From: Winogradskyella psychrotolerans
Lineage (GTDB): Bacteria > Bacteroidota > Bacteroidia > Flavobacteriales > Flavobacteriaceae
Length of the DNA stretch: 64,000 nt
Reading direction: 5' to 3'
Assembly (NCBI RefSeq): GCF_018860565.1
Contig: NZ_JAHKPS010000009.1
Span: 1 to 64,000, forward strand
The notes under the pieces were generated by a model. The model was not told the origin of the DNA, did not search any database, and saw only the letters and a program-made list of their open reading frames with translations. Position 1 is the first letter of the stretch, and every line of letters begins with the position of its first letter. The translations under genes and the position numbers were made by a program. Of the stretch, positions 24,197-32,723 are shown in pieces.

Positions 24197-26365
24197 ATGA
24201 TAAACATTCATGAAAAAACCTTAAACGACCTTGAGTTTTTTACGGTTTTAGATCAAATTAGCGCACATACACTTACAGCTTTGGGTAAAGAAGCGGTTTT
24301 GGCGATACTTCCTTTTAAAAATCCAGAGGCGCTAATGACCGAACTTATTTACGTTAATGAATATTTATCGTCCTTTGAAAATGATAATAGAATACCTAAT
24401 CATGGTTTTGACACCATTGCCAAAGAATTAAAACTACTTAAGATAGAAAACACCTATCTCGAAGTGGCTGGTTTACAGAAAATAGTAAGCATGTCGTTGA
24501 CCGTTAATTCTATTCTGAAGTTTCTAGAAAAATTTAAAGACTATTACCCTAAACTTCAACAATTTGGTCAACATATTGAAGTCAACACCATCATTATTGA
24601 ACAAGTAGATGCTGTAGTAGATCGTTTTGGTGATATCAAAGATGATGCTTCACCTCTACTTTCTAGTTTACGCAAATCTATTAACTTACTTAAAGGTAAA
24701 ATTAATAGCAGTTTTTCTTCAGCATTAAACACCTATCATAATCTTGATTATTTAGATGATATTAGAGAATCTGTTGTAGATAATAAACGTGTGCTTGCCG
24801 TAAAAGCGATGTACCGTAGAAAGGTAAGAGGCGCAATAATGGGAGGTAGTAAAACCGGAAGCATTGTTTACATAGAGCCTGAAACGACTTTACAACATAC
24901 TAGAGAGCTCAACAATTTAGAATACGAAGAAAAAGAAGAGGTTATTAAAATTCTTAAAGAGCTAACGGATTTTATTCGTGAATTTTTACCACTTCTTAGA
25001 GATTATCAAGAATTTTTAATCAACCTAGATGTCATTTCTGCGAAAGCAAAATATGCGCAGAGCATGAATGCCATTCTTCCTGAGCTTTCTAAAGAACGCA
25101 GTATGCATTTACGAGATGCCTACCATCCTCTACTCTATTTAAATAATAAAGAAAAAGGAGAAAAGACGTTTCCGCAAACTATTGGATTAGAAAAAGACAG
25201 TAGAATTATTGTGATTTCAGGTCCCAATGCAGGTGGAAAAAGTATCACTTTAAAAACGGTAGGATTGCTACAAGTTATGCTGCAAAGTGGCATGCTAATT
25301 CCTGTACACGAGCGTAGCCATGTCTGTTTATTTGATCGCGTTCTGAGTGATATTGGAGACAATCAATCTATAGAAAACCATCTGAGTACTTATAGTTACC
25401 GCTTAAAACAGATGAATTATTTTTTGAAGAAGTGTAATAACAAAACGCTCTTTTTAATTGATGAATTTGGAACAGGTAGTGATCCAGAATTAGGTGGAGC
25501 TCTTGCTGAAACGTTTCTCGAAGTTTTCTATGAACGAGAAGCCTTTGGAATAATTACAACACATTATTCTAATTTAAAGCTTTTGGCCAATGAATTGCCA
25601 TACATGGAAAATGCCAATATGCTTTTTAATGAGCGCACCTTAGAACCAATGTATAAATTGGTTGTTGGGCAAGCCGGAAGCTCCTTTACTTTTGAAGTAG
25701 CTCAAAAAAATGGAATTCCCTATAGTTTAATCAACAAATCTAAAAAGAAGATTGAACGTGGTAAAGTACGATTTGATGCTACTATTGCAAAGCTTCAAAA
25801 AGAACGTAGTAAATTAGAACGTACGGAACGCTCTCTTAAAGAAAACGAAAAGAAAAAAATCTCTGAAGCCGATAAGTTAGAGGAAGTCAATGCAAAAGTT
25901 CAAAAGAAATTAGAAAGCTTTCAAGAATTATACGATTCTAACCAACGCTTAATTTACTTAGGTCAGAAAGTCAACGATATCTCTGAAAAGTATTTTGAAG
26001 ACAAGAAGAAACGTGAATTAATGGCTGAGCTATTTAAGCTAGTTCAGATTGAAAATTCGAAACGAAAAAAAGTATCAGCAAAACAAAAGCGTGCCAAAAA
26101 GCACAAAGAAAAACAGATAAGACAAGAAGCTGAAAAGAAAGTTGAAGTCATCCGTAAAAAGAAAAAAGAAGCTAAAAAGAAAACTAAACCCGTAGAAAAG
26201 CCAAAACCTATTTTAAGAATTGGAGACAGAGTACGACTACAAGATGGTAGAGCCGTTGGTAGTATTGATAGCATTGAAAAAAATAAAGCCAATGTAAATT
26301 ATGGTATGTTTACTACTAATGTGAGTTTAGACCAATTGGAACTCGTTGAAGCCGTAAAAAAATGA
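24197..26365 (+). CDS. MutS2-like ATPase without Smr domain
   Basis: This protein has 722 aa. The MutS core and clamp helices cover about residues 1-310. The ATPase follows, with Walker A SGPNAGGKSITLKT, DIGDNQSIENHLSTYSYRLKQM and Walker B LFLIDEFGTGSDPELGGALAE. After a long Lys/Glu coiled coil (about 515-660) the protein ends in a small KOW-like barrel (RIGDRVRLQDGRAVGSIDSI). The C-terminal Smr nuclease domain of classical MutS2 (usually ~780 aa) is absent. MutS2 acts on recombination intermediates or collided ribosomes; without Smr, cleavage would need another protein. It overlaps the next gene by 4 bp (ATGA). Confidence 0.88.
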   Translation: MINIHEKTLNDLEFFTVLDQISAHTLTALGKEAVLAILPFKNPEALMTELIYVNEYLSSFENDNRIPNHGFDTIAKELKLLKIENTYLEVAGLQKIVSMSLTVNSILKFLEKFKDYYPKLQQFGQHIEVNTIIIEQVDAVVDRFGDIKDDASPLLSSLRKSINLLKGKINSSFSSALNTYHNLDYLDDIRESVVDNKRVLAVKAMYRRKVRGAIMGGSKTGSIVYIEPETTLQHTRELNNLEYEEKEEVIKILKELTDFIREFLPLLRDYQEFLINLDVISAKAKYAQSMNAILPELSKERSMHLRDAYHPLLYLNNKEKGEKTFPQTIGLEKDSRIIVISGPNAGGKSITLKTVGLLQVMLQSGMLIPVHERSHVCLFDRVLSDIGDNQSIENHLSTYSYRLKQMNYFLKKCNNKTLFLIDEFGTGSDPELGGALAETFLEVFYEREAFGIITTHYSNLKLLANELPYMENANMLFNERTLEPMYKLVVGQAGSSFTFEVAQKNGIPYSLINKSKKKIERGKVRFDATIAKLQKERSKLERTERSLKENEKKKISEADKLEEVNAKVQKKLESFQELYDSNQRLIYLGQKVNDISEKYFEDKKKRELMAELFKLVQIENSKRKKVSAKQKRAKKHKEKQIRQEAEKKVEVIRKKKKEAKKKTKPVEKPKPILRIGDRVRLQDGRAVGSIDSIEKNKANVNYGMFTTNVSLDQLELVEAVKK

Positions 26366-26781
26366 TAGATATTCCTCATAACAAACAATTAATTCTCTTT
26401 GACGGAGTGTGCAATCTTTGCAACTCTAGTGTTTTGTATGTTATTAAACGGGATAAAAAAGACAAATTTTTATTTGCTCCATTACAAAGTGACGTTGGAG
26501 AAGAAATTATTAAAAAATTCAATATAGACACAGTCAACACCGATTCTATCTTACTCTATAATCCAAAAAGCAATACTATTAAGTCTAAATCTTCAGCAGC
26601 TATTCATATTGCAAAGCATTTAGGTATACCTTCAAATTTATTGGTTGTTTTTTTTATTGTACCTACATTTATTAGAAATATGGTATACAGCTATATTGCT
26701 AAAAATCGTTACAAATGGTATGGCAAAAAAGAAGCCTGTATGATTCCTACACCAGAACTAAAATCTAAATTTTTAGATTAA
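26362..26781 (+). CDS. DCC-family thiol-disulfide oxidoreductase-like protein (DUF393)
   Basis: The protein has 139 aa. The family signature LILFDGVCNLCNSSV lies near the N-terminus (conserved CxxC), followed by FAPLQS. The rest includes SKSSAAIHIAKHL and the hydrophobic helix SNLLVVFFIVPTFIRNMVY, and a C-terminal RYKWYGKKEACMIP. Members have a thioredoxin-like fold with unclear substrates. Its start codon overlaps the stop of mutS2 (ATGA), so they are translationally coupled. A strong terminator follows 25 bp after the stop. Confidence 0.88.
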   Translation: MIDIPHNKQLILFDGVCNLCNSSVLYVIKRDKKDKFLFAPLQSDVGEEIIKKFNIDTVNTDSILLYNPKSNTIKSKSSAAIHIAKHLGIPSNLLVVFFIVPTFIRNMVYSYIAKNRYKWYGKKEACMIPTPELKSKFLD

Positions 26782-26805
26782 CCAAACTACAAATTTAATT
26801 CATAA

Positions 26806-26842
26806 AAAAAGCCTTTTCATAACCAATGAAAAGGCTTTTATA
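26806..26842 (+). terminator. Rho-independent terminator after mutS2 operon
   Basis: AAAAAGCCTTTTCAT and ATGAAAAGGCTTTT form a 13-14-bp stem with a 5-base loop, ending in a U-rich stretch on either strand. Confidence 0.85.
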
Positions 26843-27180
26843 AATTAACAACTTACTTAAAACTAATTTAATTTAAACAAAAATTGTTGTTTCAATTCAT
26901 TTATAATGAGGGAAAATAAAGAGTTGATTAATAGCACATTATTTTGTTACTGTAAATATATACGCATCTCTAAATGTTACATAAAAAACTCGATATAAGG
27001 CACTATAAAATTGATTTAGGTCTTAAAAATGTCAATTCTATCTATAAATTACATTTTAACAATAATAGTCTTACTAACTGATATCTTACCTTTATTTCTC
27101 ATACTATACACTTAACTCATTTATGATTACATTGGGATTTATATTGCCATAATTTTAGACAAAACTAATACTCTAACATT
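26843..27180. other. Gene-free upstream region of the DUF4139 gene
   Basis: About 340 bp of AT-rich sequence has no supported ORF. Close to the gene, TAATTTTA (27152-27159) with TTG about 20 bases earlier is a possible promoter. No repeat or palindrome stands out. Confidence 0.4.
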
Positions 27181-29109
27181 ATGACAACCCATCTAAAACT
27201 CTTAAAAACATTTCTTATTTTTCTTTTTGTATTAAGCACACAATTAGCATACGCATTTCAGCAACCTAGTAAAATTACAACTGTAACTGTATATCTCGAT
27301 GGAGCAGAAATTAATCGTGAGGCTTCACTTAAAATTAACTCAGGAAAATCTGAAATTACATTTAATGGTTTATCACCGTTTGTTGAAGAGAGTAGTATTC
27401 AGATTTCAGGATTAAAAGATGCCTCTATCCTATCCATTAATTATGGTATCAACTATTTATCTAAACAAAAGCAAAATGATTCTATTTTAGCTTTACAAAA
27501 TGAATTAAAACATCTTGATTCTAAAATTCAATACCAATATGATTTAATTGCTGGTTATAACGAAGAATTAAGTCTTATACAAAGCAACAAACATTTAGGA
27601 AATGAAACTACAGTTGTCAGTTTAGAAAAACTTAAGACATTTGCCGCCTATTACAGAACAAGAATTACAGCATTAAGGGTAGCAATAAACAAATCAAATT
27701 TAGAAATTGAAAATCAACAAACTATAAAAACCAATATAAAACACCAGTTAGCTGAATTTAATGTTGAAGAAAAAACACAAACAGGAGAAATTAAACTCAC
27801 ATTAAACAGTGAAGTTGCATTATCTTTAGATTTAAAAATTAAATACAATATTAAACATGCAGGATGGGTTCCCATTTACGATCTAAAAGCCGAAAAAATT
27901 AATAATCCTATAAGCTTAGAATATAAAGCGCACGTGTATCAAAATTCGGGTTGTGACTGGACAGATGTTGCCCTCGTACTTTCAACAAGTGATCCAAATA
28001 CCAATAATGAAAAACCAATTGTAACTCCTAAATATCTAAACTTTATTAATGCTTATAGCAACTATCAATCGCAACGTACCATAAGAAATTATAATTTCAA
28101 GTATAATTCATCCGTAAATACCATAACAGGAATTGTAACGAGTTCTAGTGATGGTACACCTATACCTGGCGTTAGTGTTATTGAAAAAGGAACATCTAAT
28201 GGAGTTCAAACAGATTTTGATGGCAAATACACTTTAAAAACAACAACAGGGAATGCGCTTGTTTATTCTTATGTAGGTATGGAAACCGAAGAGCTACCAA
28301 TACATTCTAGTATCATGAATGTGACTTTAGATGACATATCTACTTTAGATGAAGTTGTTGTTATAGGTTACGGAACTAAAGCAACATCTTCAAGCTCAGT
28401 AAAAGCAAAAAGCATACAAAATATGATTGATGAAGATTTTGATGATGACCCATATATTGAAACAGAAAATTATACAACAAATGGAAATATAATTGAAAAA
28501 GGTATTACAAGTATTAGTTTCAAAATTGACAAAAAACACAGTATTCCTTCAGATGGTGATATTTCTGTTATAGAAATAGATAAATTTAATGTTCCTGCAA
28601 CTTATAATTACTTTGCGGCACCAGTTTTAAATGAAAATGTGTTTTTAACTGCTAAAATTGGAAATTGGGAACAGTATAATTTATTACCTGCAGAAGCCAA
28701 TGTTTATTTTGAAGGTAGTTATTCTGGTAAAACAAATATTAACCCAAGTGCAACTACAGATAGTTTAACAATCTCACTTGGAGTAGATCCAAACATTGTT
28801 GTAAAACGCACACAACTTAACAATTTTAAAAGAACAACCTTTATAGGTAGCAATAAAGTAATTCAAAAAGCTTTTGAAATTGAAATTAAAAACAATAAAC
28901 AAACAGATATCTTGTTAACCGTTTTGGACCGTATGCCTAAGAGTCAGAATAAAGCGATTAAAATAGATAATATTGAAACAGGTAACTCTAGTTATAATGA
29001 TACTAAAGGAATAATGACATGGGTTATAAATTTGAAGTCTGGAGGAACAAAAAATGTTAAACATTCCTATACTATAAAATTTCCTAAAGATAAACGCGTT
29101 AACTTGTAA
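27181..29109 (+). CDS. DUF4139/MuiA-like protein with inserted SusC-type module
   Basis: This exported protein of 642 aa has a signal peptide (residues 1-26, ending AYAFQ). The DUF4140 part (ITTVTVYLDGAEINREASL) and a coiled coil (about 100-190) precede the DUF4139 barrel (KYNIKHAGWVPIYDLKAEKI and YKAHVYQNSGCDWTDVALVLSTSDP). Between about residues 315 and 420 lies a carboxypeptidase-like regulatory domain (ITGIVTSSSDGTPIPGVSVI, FDGKYTL, YSYVGM) ending in LDEVVVIGYGT, the start of a SusC TonB plug. DUF4139 then resumes to the end. The inserted piece is normally the N-terminus of TonB-dependent receptors. The function (mucoidy or envelope-related in the family) is unproven. Confidence 0.88.
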   Translation: MTTHLKLLKTFLIFLFVLSTQLAYAFQQPSKITTVTVYLDGAEINREASLKINSGKSEITFNGLSPFVEESSIQISGLKDASILSINYGINYLSKQKQNDSILALQNELKHLDSKIQYQYDLIAGYNEELSLIQSNKHLGNETTVVSLEKLKTFAAYYRTRITALRVAINKSNLEIENQQTIKTNIKHQLAEFNVEEKTQTGEIKLTLNSEVALSLDLKIKYNIKHAGWVPIYDLKAEKINNPISLEYKAHVYQNSGCDWTDVALVLSTSDPNTNNEKPIVTPKYLNFINAYSNYQSQRTIRNYNFKYNSSVNTITGIVTSSSDGTPIPGVSVIEKGTSNGVQTDFDGKYTLKTTTGNALVYSYVGMETEELPIHSSIMNVTLDDISTLDEVVVIGYGTKATSSSSVKAKSIQNMIDEDFDDDPYIETENYTTNGNIIEKGITSISFKIDKKHSIPSDGDISVIEIDKFNVPATYNYFAAPVLNENVFLTAKIGNWEQYNLLPAEANVYFEGSYSGKTNINPSATTDSLTISLGVDPNIVVKRTQLNNFKRTTFIGSNKVIQKAFEIEIKNNKQTDILLTVLDRMPKSQNKAIKIDNIETGNSSYNDTKGIMTWVINLKSGGTKNVKHSYTIKFPKDKRVNL

Positions 29110-29142
29110 TTAAATTACAGCTTTAAAGCGAAACAGAATCAA

Positions 29143-29188
29143 TAAAACCCTAACTTCAGTTAGTTAGGAATGAGTTTTATTCTTTTTA
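29143..29188 (+). terminator. Probable terminator of the DUF4139 gene
   Basis: Stem CCTAACT (29149-29155) with AGTTAGG (29162-29168), followed by a T-rich run. The stem is short, so confidence is moderate. Confidence 0.5.
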
Positions 29189-29261
29189 GAAGATTAGTCT
29201 ACCCTTCTTAGAAGTATCATAAATTGTGGTAGAAAATCTGTTTTCGTTTTGAAGTTTTTAT

Positions 29262-29304
29262 AAAAAAAAAGACTGTTCAAATACATGAACAGTCTTTTTA
29301 AATT
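29262..29304 (-). terminator. Rho-independent terminator of yajC operon
   Basis: AAAAAGACTGTTCA and TGAACAGTCTTTTT form a 14-bp stem around a 6-base loop. On the minus strand it ends in a U-tract just after yajC. Confidence 0.85.
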
Positions 29305-29319
29305 TATAATGCAATTCGT

Positions 29320-29610
29320 TTATTTTACAGTAACTGGTGCATTTAATTTGGTACTCATTTCCATAGAAATTGCAGAACGGTCAAATTTAATTTTCCCTGC
29401 TAATGTTTCAATAACACAACTGTTATCTTTATCATTTAGCTCTACAACTTTACCATGCATACCACTTTTAGTAATTATACGGTCGCCGCGTTTTAATTCG
29501 CTAGCAAACTTTTTTTCTTGTTTAGAACGTTTCATTTGTGGTGCAATCATAAAGAAATACATCACAGCAAAAATAGCAATAAACGGTAAAAATGATCCAA
29601 TTCCTTCCAT
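29320..29610 (-). CDS. yajC: Sec accessory membrane protein YajC
   Basis: YajC associates with SecDF-YidC and assists preprotein translocation. It has 96 aa: one N-terminal transmembrane helix (FLPFIAIFAVMYFFMIAP), then the signature QMKRSKQEKKFASELKRGDRIITKSGMHGKVVEL and a small cytoplasmic barrel. It lies 21 bp downstream of the DUF1573 gene and is followed by a terminator, so it is the last gene of a nusB-DUF1573-yajC unit, a conserved order in flavobacteria. Confidence 0.95.
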   Translation of the reverse strand: MEGIGSFLPFIAIFAVMYFFMIAPQMKRSKQEKKFASELKRGDRIITKSGMHGKVVELNDKDNSCVIETLAGKIKFDRSAISMEMSTKLNAPVTVK

Positions 29611-29631
29611 TCAGTGTTATATCAATAAAAA

Positions 29632-30207
29632 TTAATCGTGGTTATGACCTTCGTGACCTGGCTGTGTAGAATACTTTCTTGGAGCTGCAGCATTATCTGT
29701 AGCTAAAGGATTTACAGTACTTGGCTGTGTTGCTCTAGTTGTTTTAGCTGCTGGTGCATTAGGATCTTTTTCTACAAAAGCAGAAATCTTAACAATCTCA
29801 CTACCTTTTTCTGTATTAGTAGTCATTGTAACCGACTTAGTTACTTTATTTCCATTTCCTTTACCATTAAACTTTACAACAAATTCACCTGTTTCACCTG
29901 GTGCAACTTCTTTTGTCCAGTTAGATGGTACTGTACAACCACATGTACTCTTAATATTACTTACAACTAACATAGAGTTACCTGTGTTTGTGTATTTAAA
30001 AGTTGTTTCTACAGGAGTTCCGTTTTCGATTGTTCCGAAATCATGCTCTTTTTTGTCAAAAGAAATTACTGGAAAATCACCGGCATTTGCATCTCTTTCT
30101 GCAGCAACTGCGATATTTTCAGATTTAATCTTACTAGCTGCGTCTTCTTTACAAGATGTAAAAGCGATCATACATAATGCACTAAGTCCTAAAATTACTT
30201 TTTTCAT
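29632..30207 (-). CDS. DUF1573 lipoprotein
   Basis: This 191-aa lipoprotein has the lipobox IAFTSC (Cys about residue 19). The DUF1573 immunoglobulin-like domain (about 45-145) contains FDKKEHDFGTIENGTPVETTF, KYTNTGNSMLVVSNIKSTCGCTVPSNW and PGETGEFVVKFNGKG. The paired CGC is the family hallmark. The tail is Pro/Ala/Thr-rich and ends in a His-containing stretch (GHEGHNHD), perhaps a metal-binding tail. It is located in the periplasm or outer membrane; function is unknown. It lies between nusB and yajC on the same strand. Confidence 0.9.
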   Translation of the reverse strand: MKKVILGLSALCMIAFTSCKEDAASKIKSENIAVAAERDANAGDFPVISFDKKEHDFGTIENGTPVETTFKYTNTGNSMLVVSNIKSTCGCTVPSNWTKEVAPGETGEFVVKFNGKGNGNKVTKSVTMTTNTEKGSEIVKISAFVEKDPNAPAAKTTRATQPSTVNPLATDNAAAPRKYSTQPGHEGHNHD

Positions 30208-30437
30208 TACTTTTATTTTTTTTGTTAGATAATTATTTCAATTGGCTAAGTTAGTAATTATTTTAATGATTAAAAATTATTCCCCCCTAGTTAACATGCT
30301 TTTTGTCAGAAAAAACTGTCTTATCCGTGTTTTTAAAGCTTTAAAAGTTGAAATTCAACCGCTATCTCCTTAAATTTATGGAATAAAACATTAAAAAAAT
30401 AGCATTAAGCGGTGTAATAATACCTCTAAAAAGAACA

Positions 30438-31382
30438 CTACATTAACCCTCTTCCAACTTTAACATGGATATTTTCAGATTGGTATTCCTTAACTATTTT
30501 ATCTAAAATTCCATTAATAAATAAGCTGCTTTTTGGTGTAGAATATTCTTTTGCAATTTCTAAATATTCGTTCATCGTAACTTTATATGGTATTGATGAA
30601 AATTTCTGAAACTCACAAAGTGCCATTTTAAGTAATACTCCATCGATGCTTGCTAAACGTCCAGAATCCCAATTGGTTGTTTTTTCACCAATTTCATCAC
30701 CAAACTTAGAGCTATTCAAAAAGGTTTTTTTAAATAACTCAATAGCAAACTCTTTATCATCATCGTCTTTATACAAATCTGGTAGTAAAGCAGTTTCTGG
30801 CGATGTTAGTTTTAATTTTCGTAAGACTTTTAGAATTGCAGTATTTACTACTGGTAAATCATCTACAAAAGTGAGTTTTTTGTCTTCAAAAAAATCATAA
30901 AGCTTATCGTTTGGCGCTATAATTTCAGTAAAAACATCTAAAATAAATTGTTTATCTTTTTTGAAACTAGTTTCCTCTTCTGCTTTATAAGCGTTATACA
31001 AATCACTTTTTAAAATAGCTTTAAAAATGATATCCACATATTCAAAATCTAAATCCCAATAATTCAATTTTTTATTAGAAATAGCTTCTTGTAACATGGT
31101 ATTGCTACTAATAAGATGCAAAAGTTGATTTTCTTGAAACTTTAAACTAAGATTTTTATCTGCATCAGATTTTATTAGTTTATTCTGAAGTTTAGCATTG
31201 TAATCTTTACTCTTTTTATGTAACTCTGTTAACAAAGCTAATTGAGAGAGGTATAAATCGTACATGCCTTCTAAACTATGAAGCAAAAACTTTTGTTCTT
31301 TTATTAAATCATCACTTTCTGTTCCTTTAAAAGCATACATAGATTGCATTACTTTAATTCTGATGTGTCTTCGGTTTAGCAT
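30438..31382 (-). CDS. nusB: Transcription antitermination factor NusB
   Basis: NusB binds boxA RNA with NusE and promotes rRNA antitermination. The 314-aa protein has the long Bacteroidota form, with a ~170-residue N-terminal extension. The N-terminus MLNRRHIRIKVMQSMYAF is diagnostic. The canonical NusB fold is in the C-terminal half: NTAILKVLRKLK, DEIGEKTTNWDSGRLASIDGVLLKMALCEF, IPYKVTMNEYLEIAKEYSTPKSSLFINGILDKI. The first gene of a minus-strand set with DUF1573 and yajC. Confidence 0.94.
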   Translation of the reverse strand: MLNRRHIRIKVMQSMYAFKGTESDDLIKEQKFLLHSLEGMYDLYLSQLALLTELHKKSKDYNAKLQNKLIKSDADKNLSLKFQENQLLHLISSNTMLQEAISNKKLNYWDLDFEYVDIIFKAILKSDLYNAYKAEEETSFKKDKQFILDVFTEIIAPNDKLYDFFEDKKLTFVDDLPVVNTAILKVLRKLKLTSPETALLPDLYKDDDDKEFAIELFKKTFLNSSKFGDEIGEKTTNWDSGRLASIDGVLLKMALCEFQKFSSIPYKVTMNEYLEIAKEYSTPKSSLFINGILDKIVKEYQSENIHVKVGRGLM

Positions 31383-31411
31383 GTGTAAGAACTCGATTTA
31401 TTTTGATTATT

Positions 31412-31445
31412 AAAAAAAGGTGAATCTTTAAAAGATTCACCTTGC
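31412..31445 (-). terminator. Rho-independent terminator of the amino-acid dehydrogenase gene
   Basis: AAGGTGAATCTT and AAGATTCACCTT form a 12-bp stem with a 3-base loop (about 31418-31443), followed on the minus strand by TTTTTTTAAT. Confidence 0.85.
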
Positions 31446-31488
31446 AAAAATACTATTATTTAATTCTGAAATAAAAATTAAATGCAGA

Positions 31489-32592
31489 CTATTTCAAATT
31501 TTCTCTCTTACGAGTTTCAATACGCTCTCTGGCAATATTTAAAGCTGCATTATGCGTTGTTAAATTATTAACTTTAGCATTATCTAATATTTCAAGTGTT
31601 GTATTGTAAATATTTTCTGTTTTACGCATTATTTCTTGTCTGTCATAATTCTCTAATTCTGCATAAACATTAATAATTCCGCCTGCATTAATTAAAAAAT
31701 CTGGTGCATAAACAATACCTCTTTCTTGTAAAATTGCTCCGTGTTTACTTTCTTCTGCTAACTGATTATTTGCAGCACCAGCAACAATTTTAGCTTGTAA
31801 TTTATAAATGGTATCGTCGTTAATAGTTGCGCCTAAAGCACAAGGTGCATAAATATCCATAGCTTCACTATAAATATCATTTCCGCCATAGATAGTCGCT
31901 CCATATTTAGCACGTACTTCTTCTAAACGATCTTGGCTAATGTCTGAAATGGTAACATTGGCACCTTCGTTAACCAAATGTTCTACTAAAGCTTCACCTA
32001 CGTTTCCTATTCCTTGGACAAATACATTTTTATCTTCTAGAATTTCTGAACCAAATTTAAACTTTGCAGCTGCTTTCATTCCCATAAAAACACCATAAGC
32101 AGTAATTGGCGATGGGTTACCTGCTCCACCTTTACTCTCAGAGATACCTGTTACATAAGGTGTTACTTCTCTAACAGTATCCATATCTTCTGTTGTCATA
32201 CCTACATCTTCTGCAGTTATGTAACGGCCACTTAATGAATGAACAAACTCACCAAAACGTCGCATTAATTCTGGTGTTTTTTGAGTTTTAGCATCACCAA
32301 TAATAACAGCTTTACCTCCACCTAAGTTTAAACCTGTAATAGCAGATTTAAATGTCATACCTCGAGATAAGCGCAATACATCGTTAAGGGCTTCCCACTC
32401 ATTAGCATAATTCCACATTCTAGTACCACCTAAAGCTGGTCCTAAAACTGTATTATGAATACCGATTATAGCTTTTAAACCAGTATCTTTGTCATTGCAA
32501 AAAACAATTTGCTCATGATCGTCAAAAGAGTGTTGTCCAAAAACTGGATCCATTTTTTTCAATTCTTTTGAAGTTATAATTTCTGAAGTCAT
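31489..32592 (-). CDS. Glu/Leu/Phe/Val dehydrogenase
   Basis: This NAD(P)-dependent oxidative deaminase of amino acids has 367 aa. The substrate domain contains the glycine-rich GLNLGGGKAVIIGDA with the catalytic Lys. The dinucleotide-binding Rossmann domain has VFVQGIGNVGEALVEHL and the acidic strand end ANVTISD, which favours NAD. ALGATINDDTIYKLQAKIVAGAANNQL is typical of leucine/valine dehydrogenases. With the E1 gene elsewhere in the window it may feed branched-chain amino acid degradation. Exact substrate preference is not readable. Confidence 0.92.
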   Translation of the reverse strand: MTSEIITSKELKKMDPVFGQHSFDDHEQIVFCNDKDTGLKAIIGIHNTVLGPALGGTRMWNYANEWEALNDVLRLSRGMTFKSAITGLNLGGGKAVIIGDAKTQKTPELMRRFGEFVHSLSGRYITAEDVGMTTEDMDTVREVTPYVTGISESKGGAGNPSPITAYGVFMGMKAAAKFKFGSEILEDKNVFVQGIGNVGEALVEHLVNEGANVTISDISQDRLEEVRAKYGATIYGGNDIYSEAMDIYAPCALGATINDDTIYKLQAKIVAGAANNQLAEESKHGAILQERGIVYAPDFLINAGGIINVYAELENYDRQEIMRKTENIYNTTLEILDNAKVNNLTTHNAALNIARERIETRKRENLK

Positions 32593-32699
32593 GTAAGTTA
32601 AATTTTAGGGTGTTTATAGATATTCTAAAAACAGCTCGCAAAAATAAATTATTAATAGAGGATTAGCAAAATATTAACTATAAAATACGATTATCGTAA

Positions 32700-32707
32700 T
32701 ACTTTTG
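32700..32707 (+). promoter_or_regulatory. Candidate -7 promoter element for the ABC transporter gene
   Basis: TACTTTTG fits TAnnTTTG and lies 16 bases before the ATG at 32724, implying a very short leader. Confidence 0.45.
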
Positions 32708-32723
32708 ACCTACCAAATACAGT

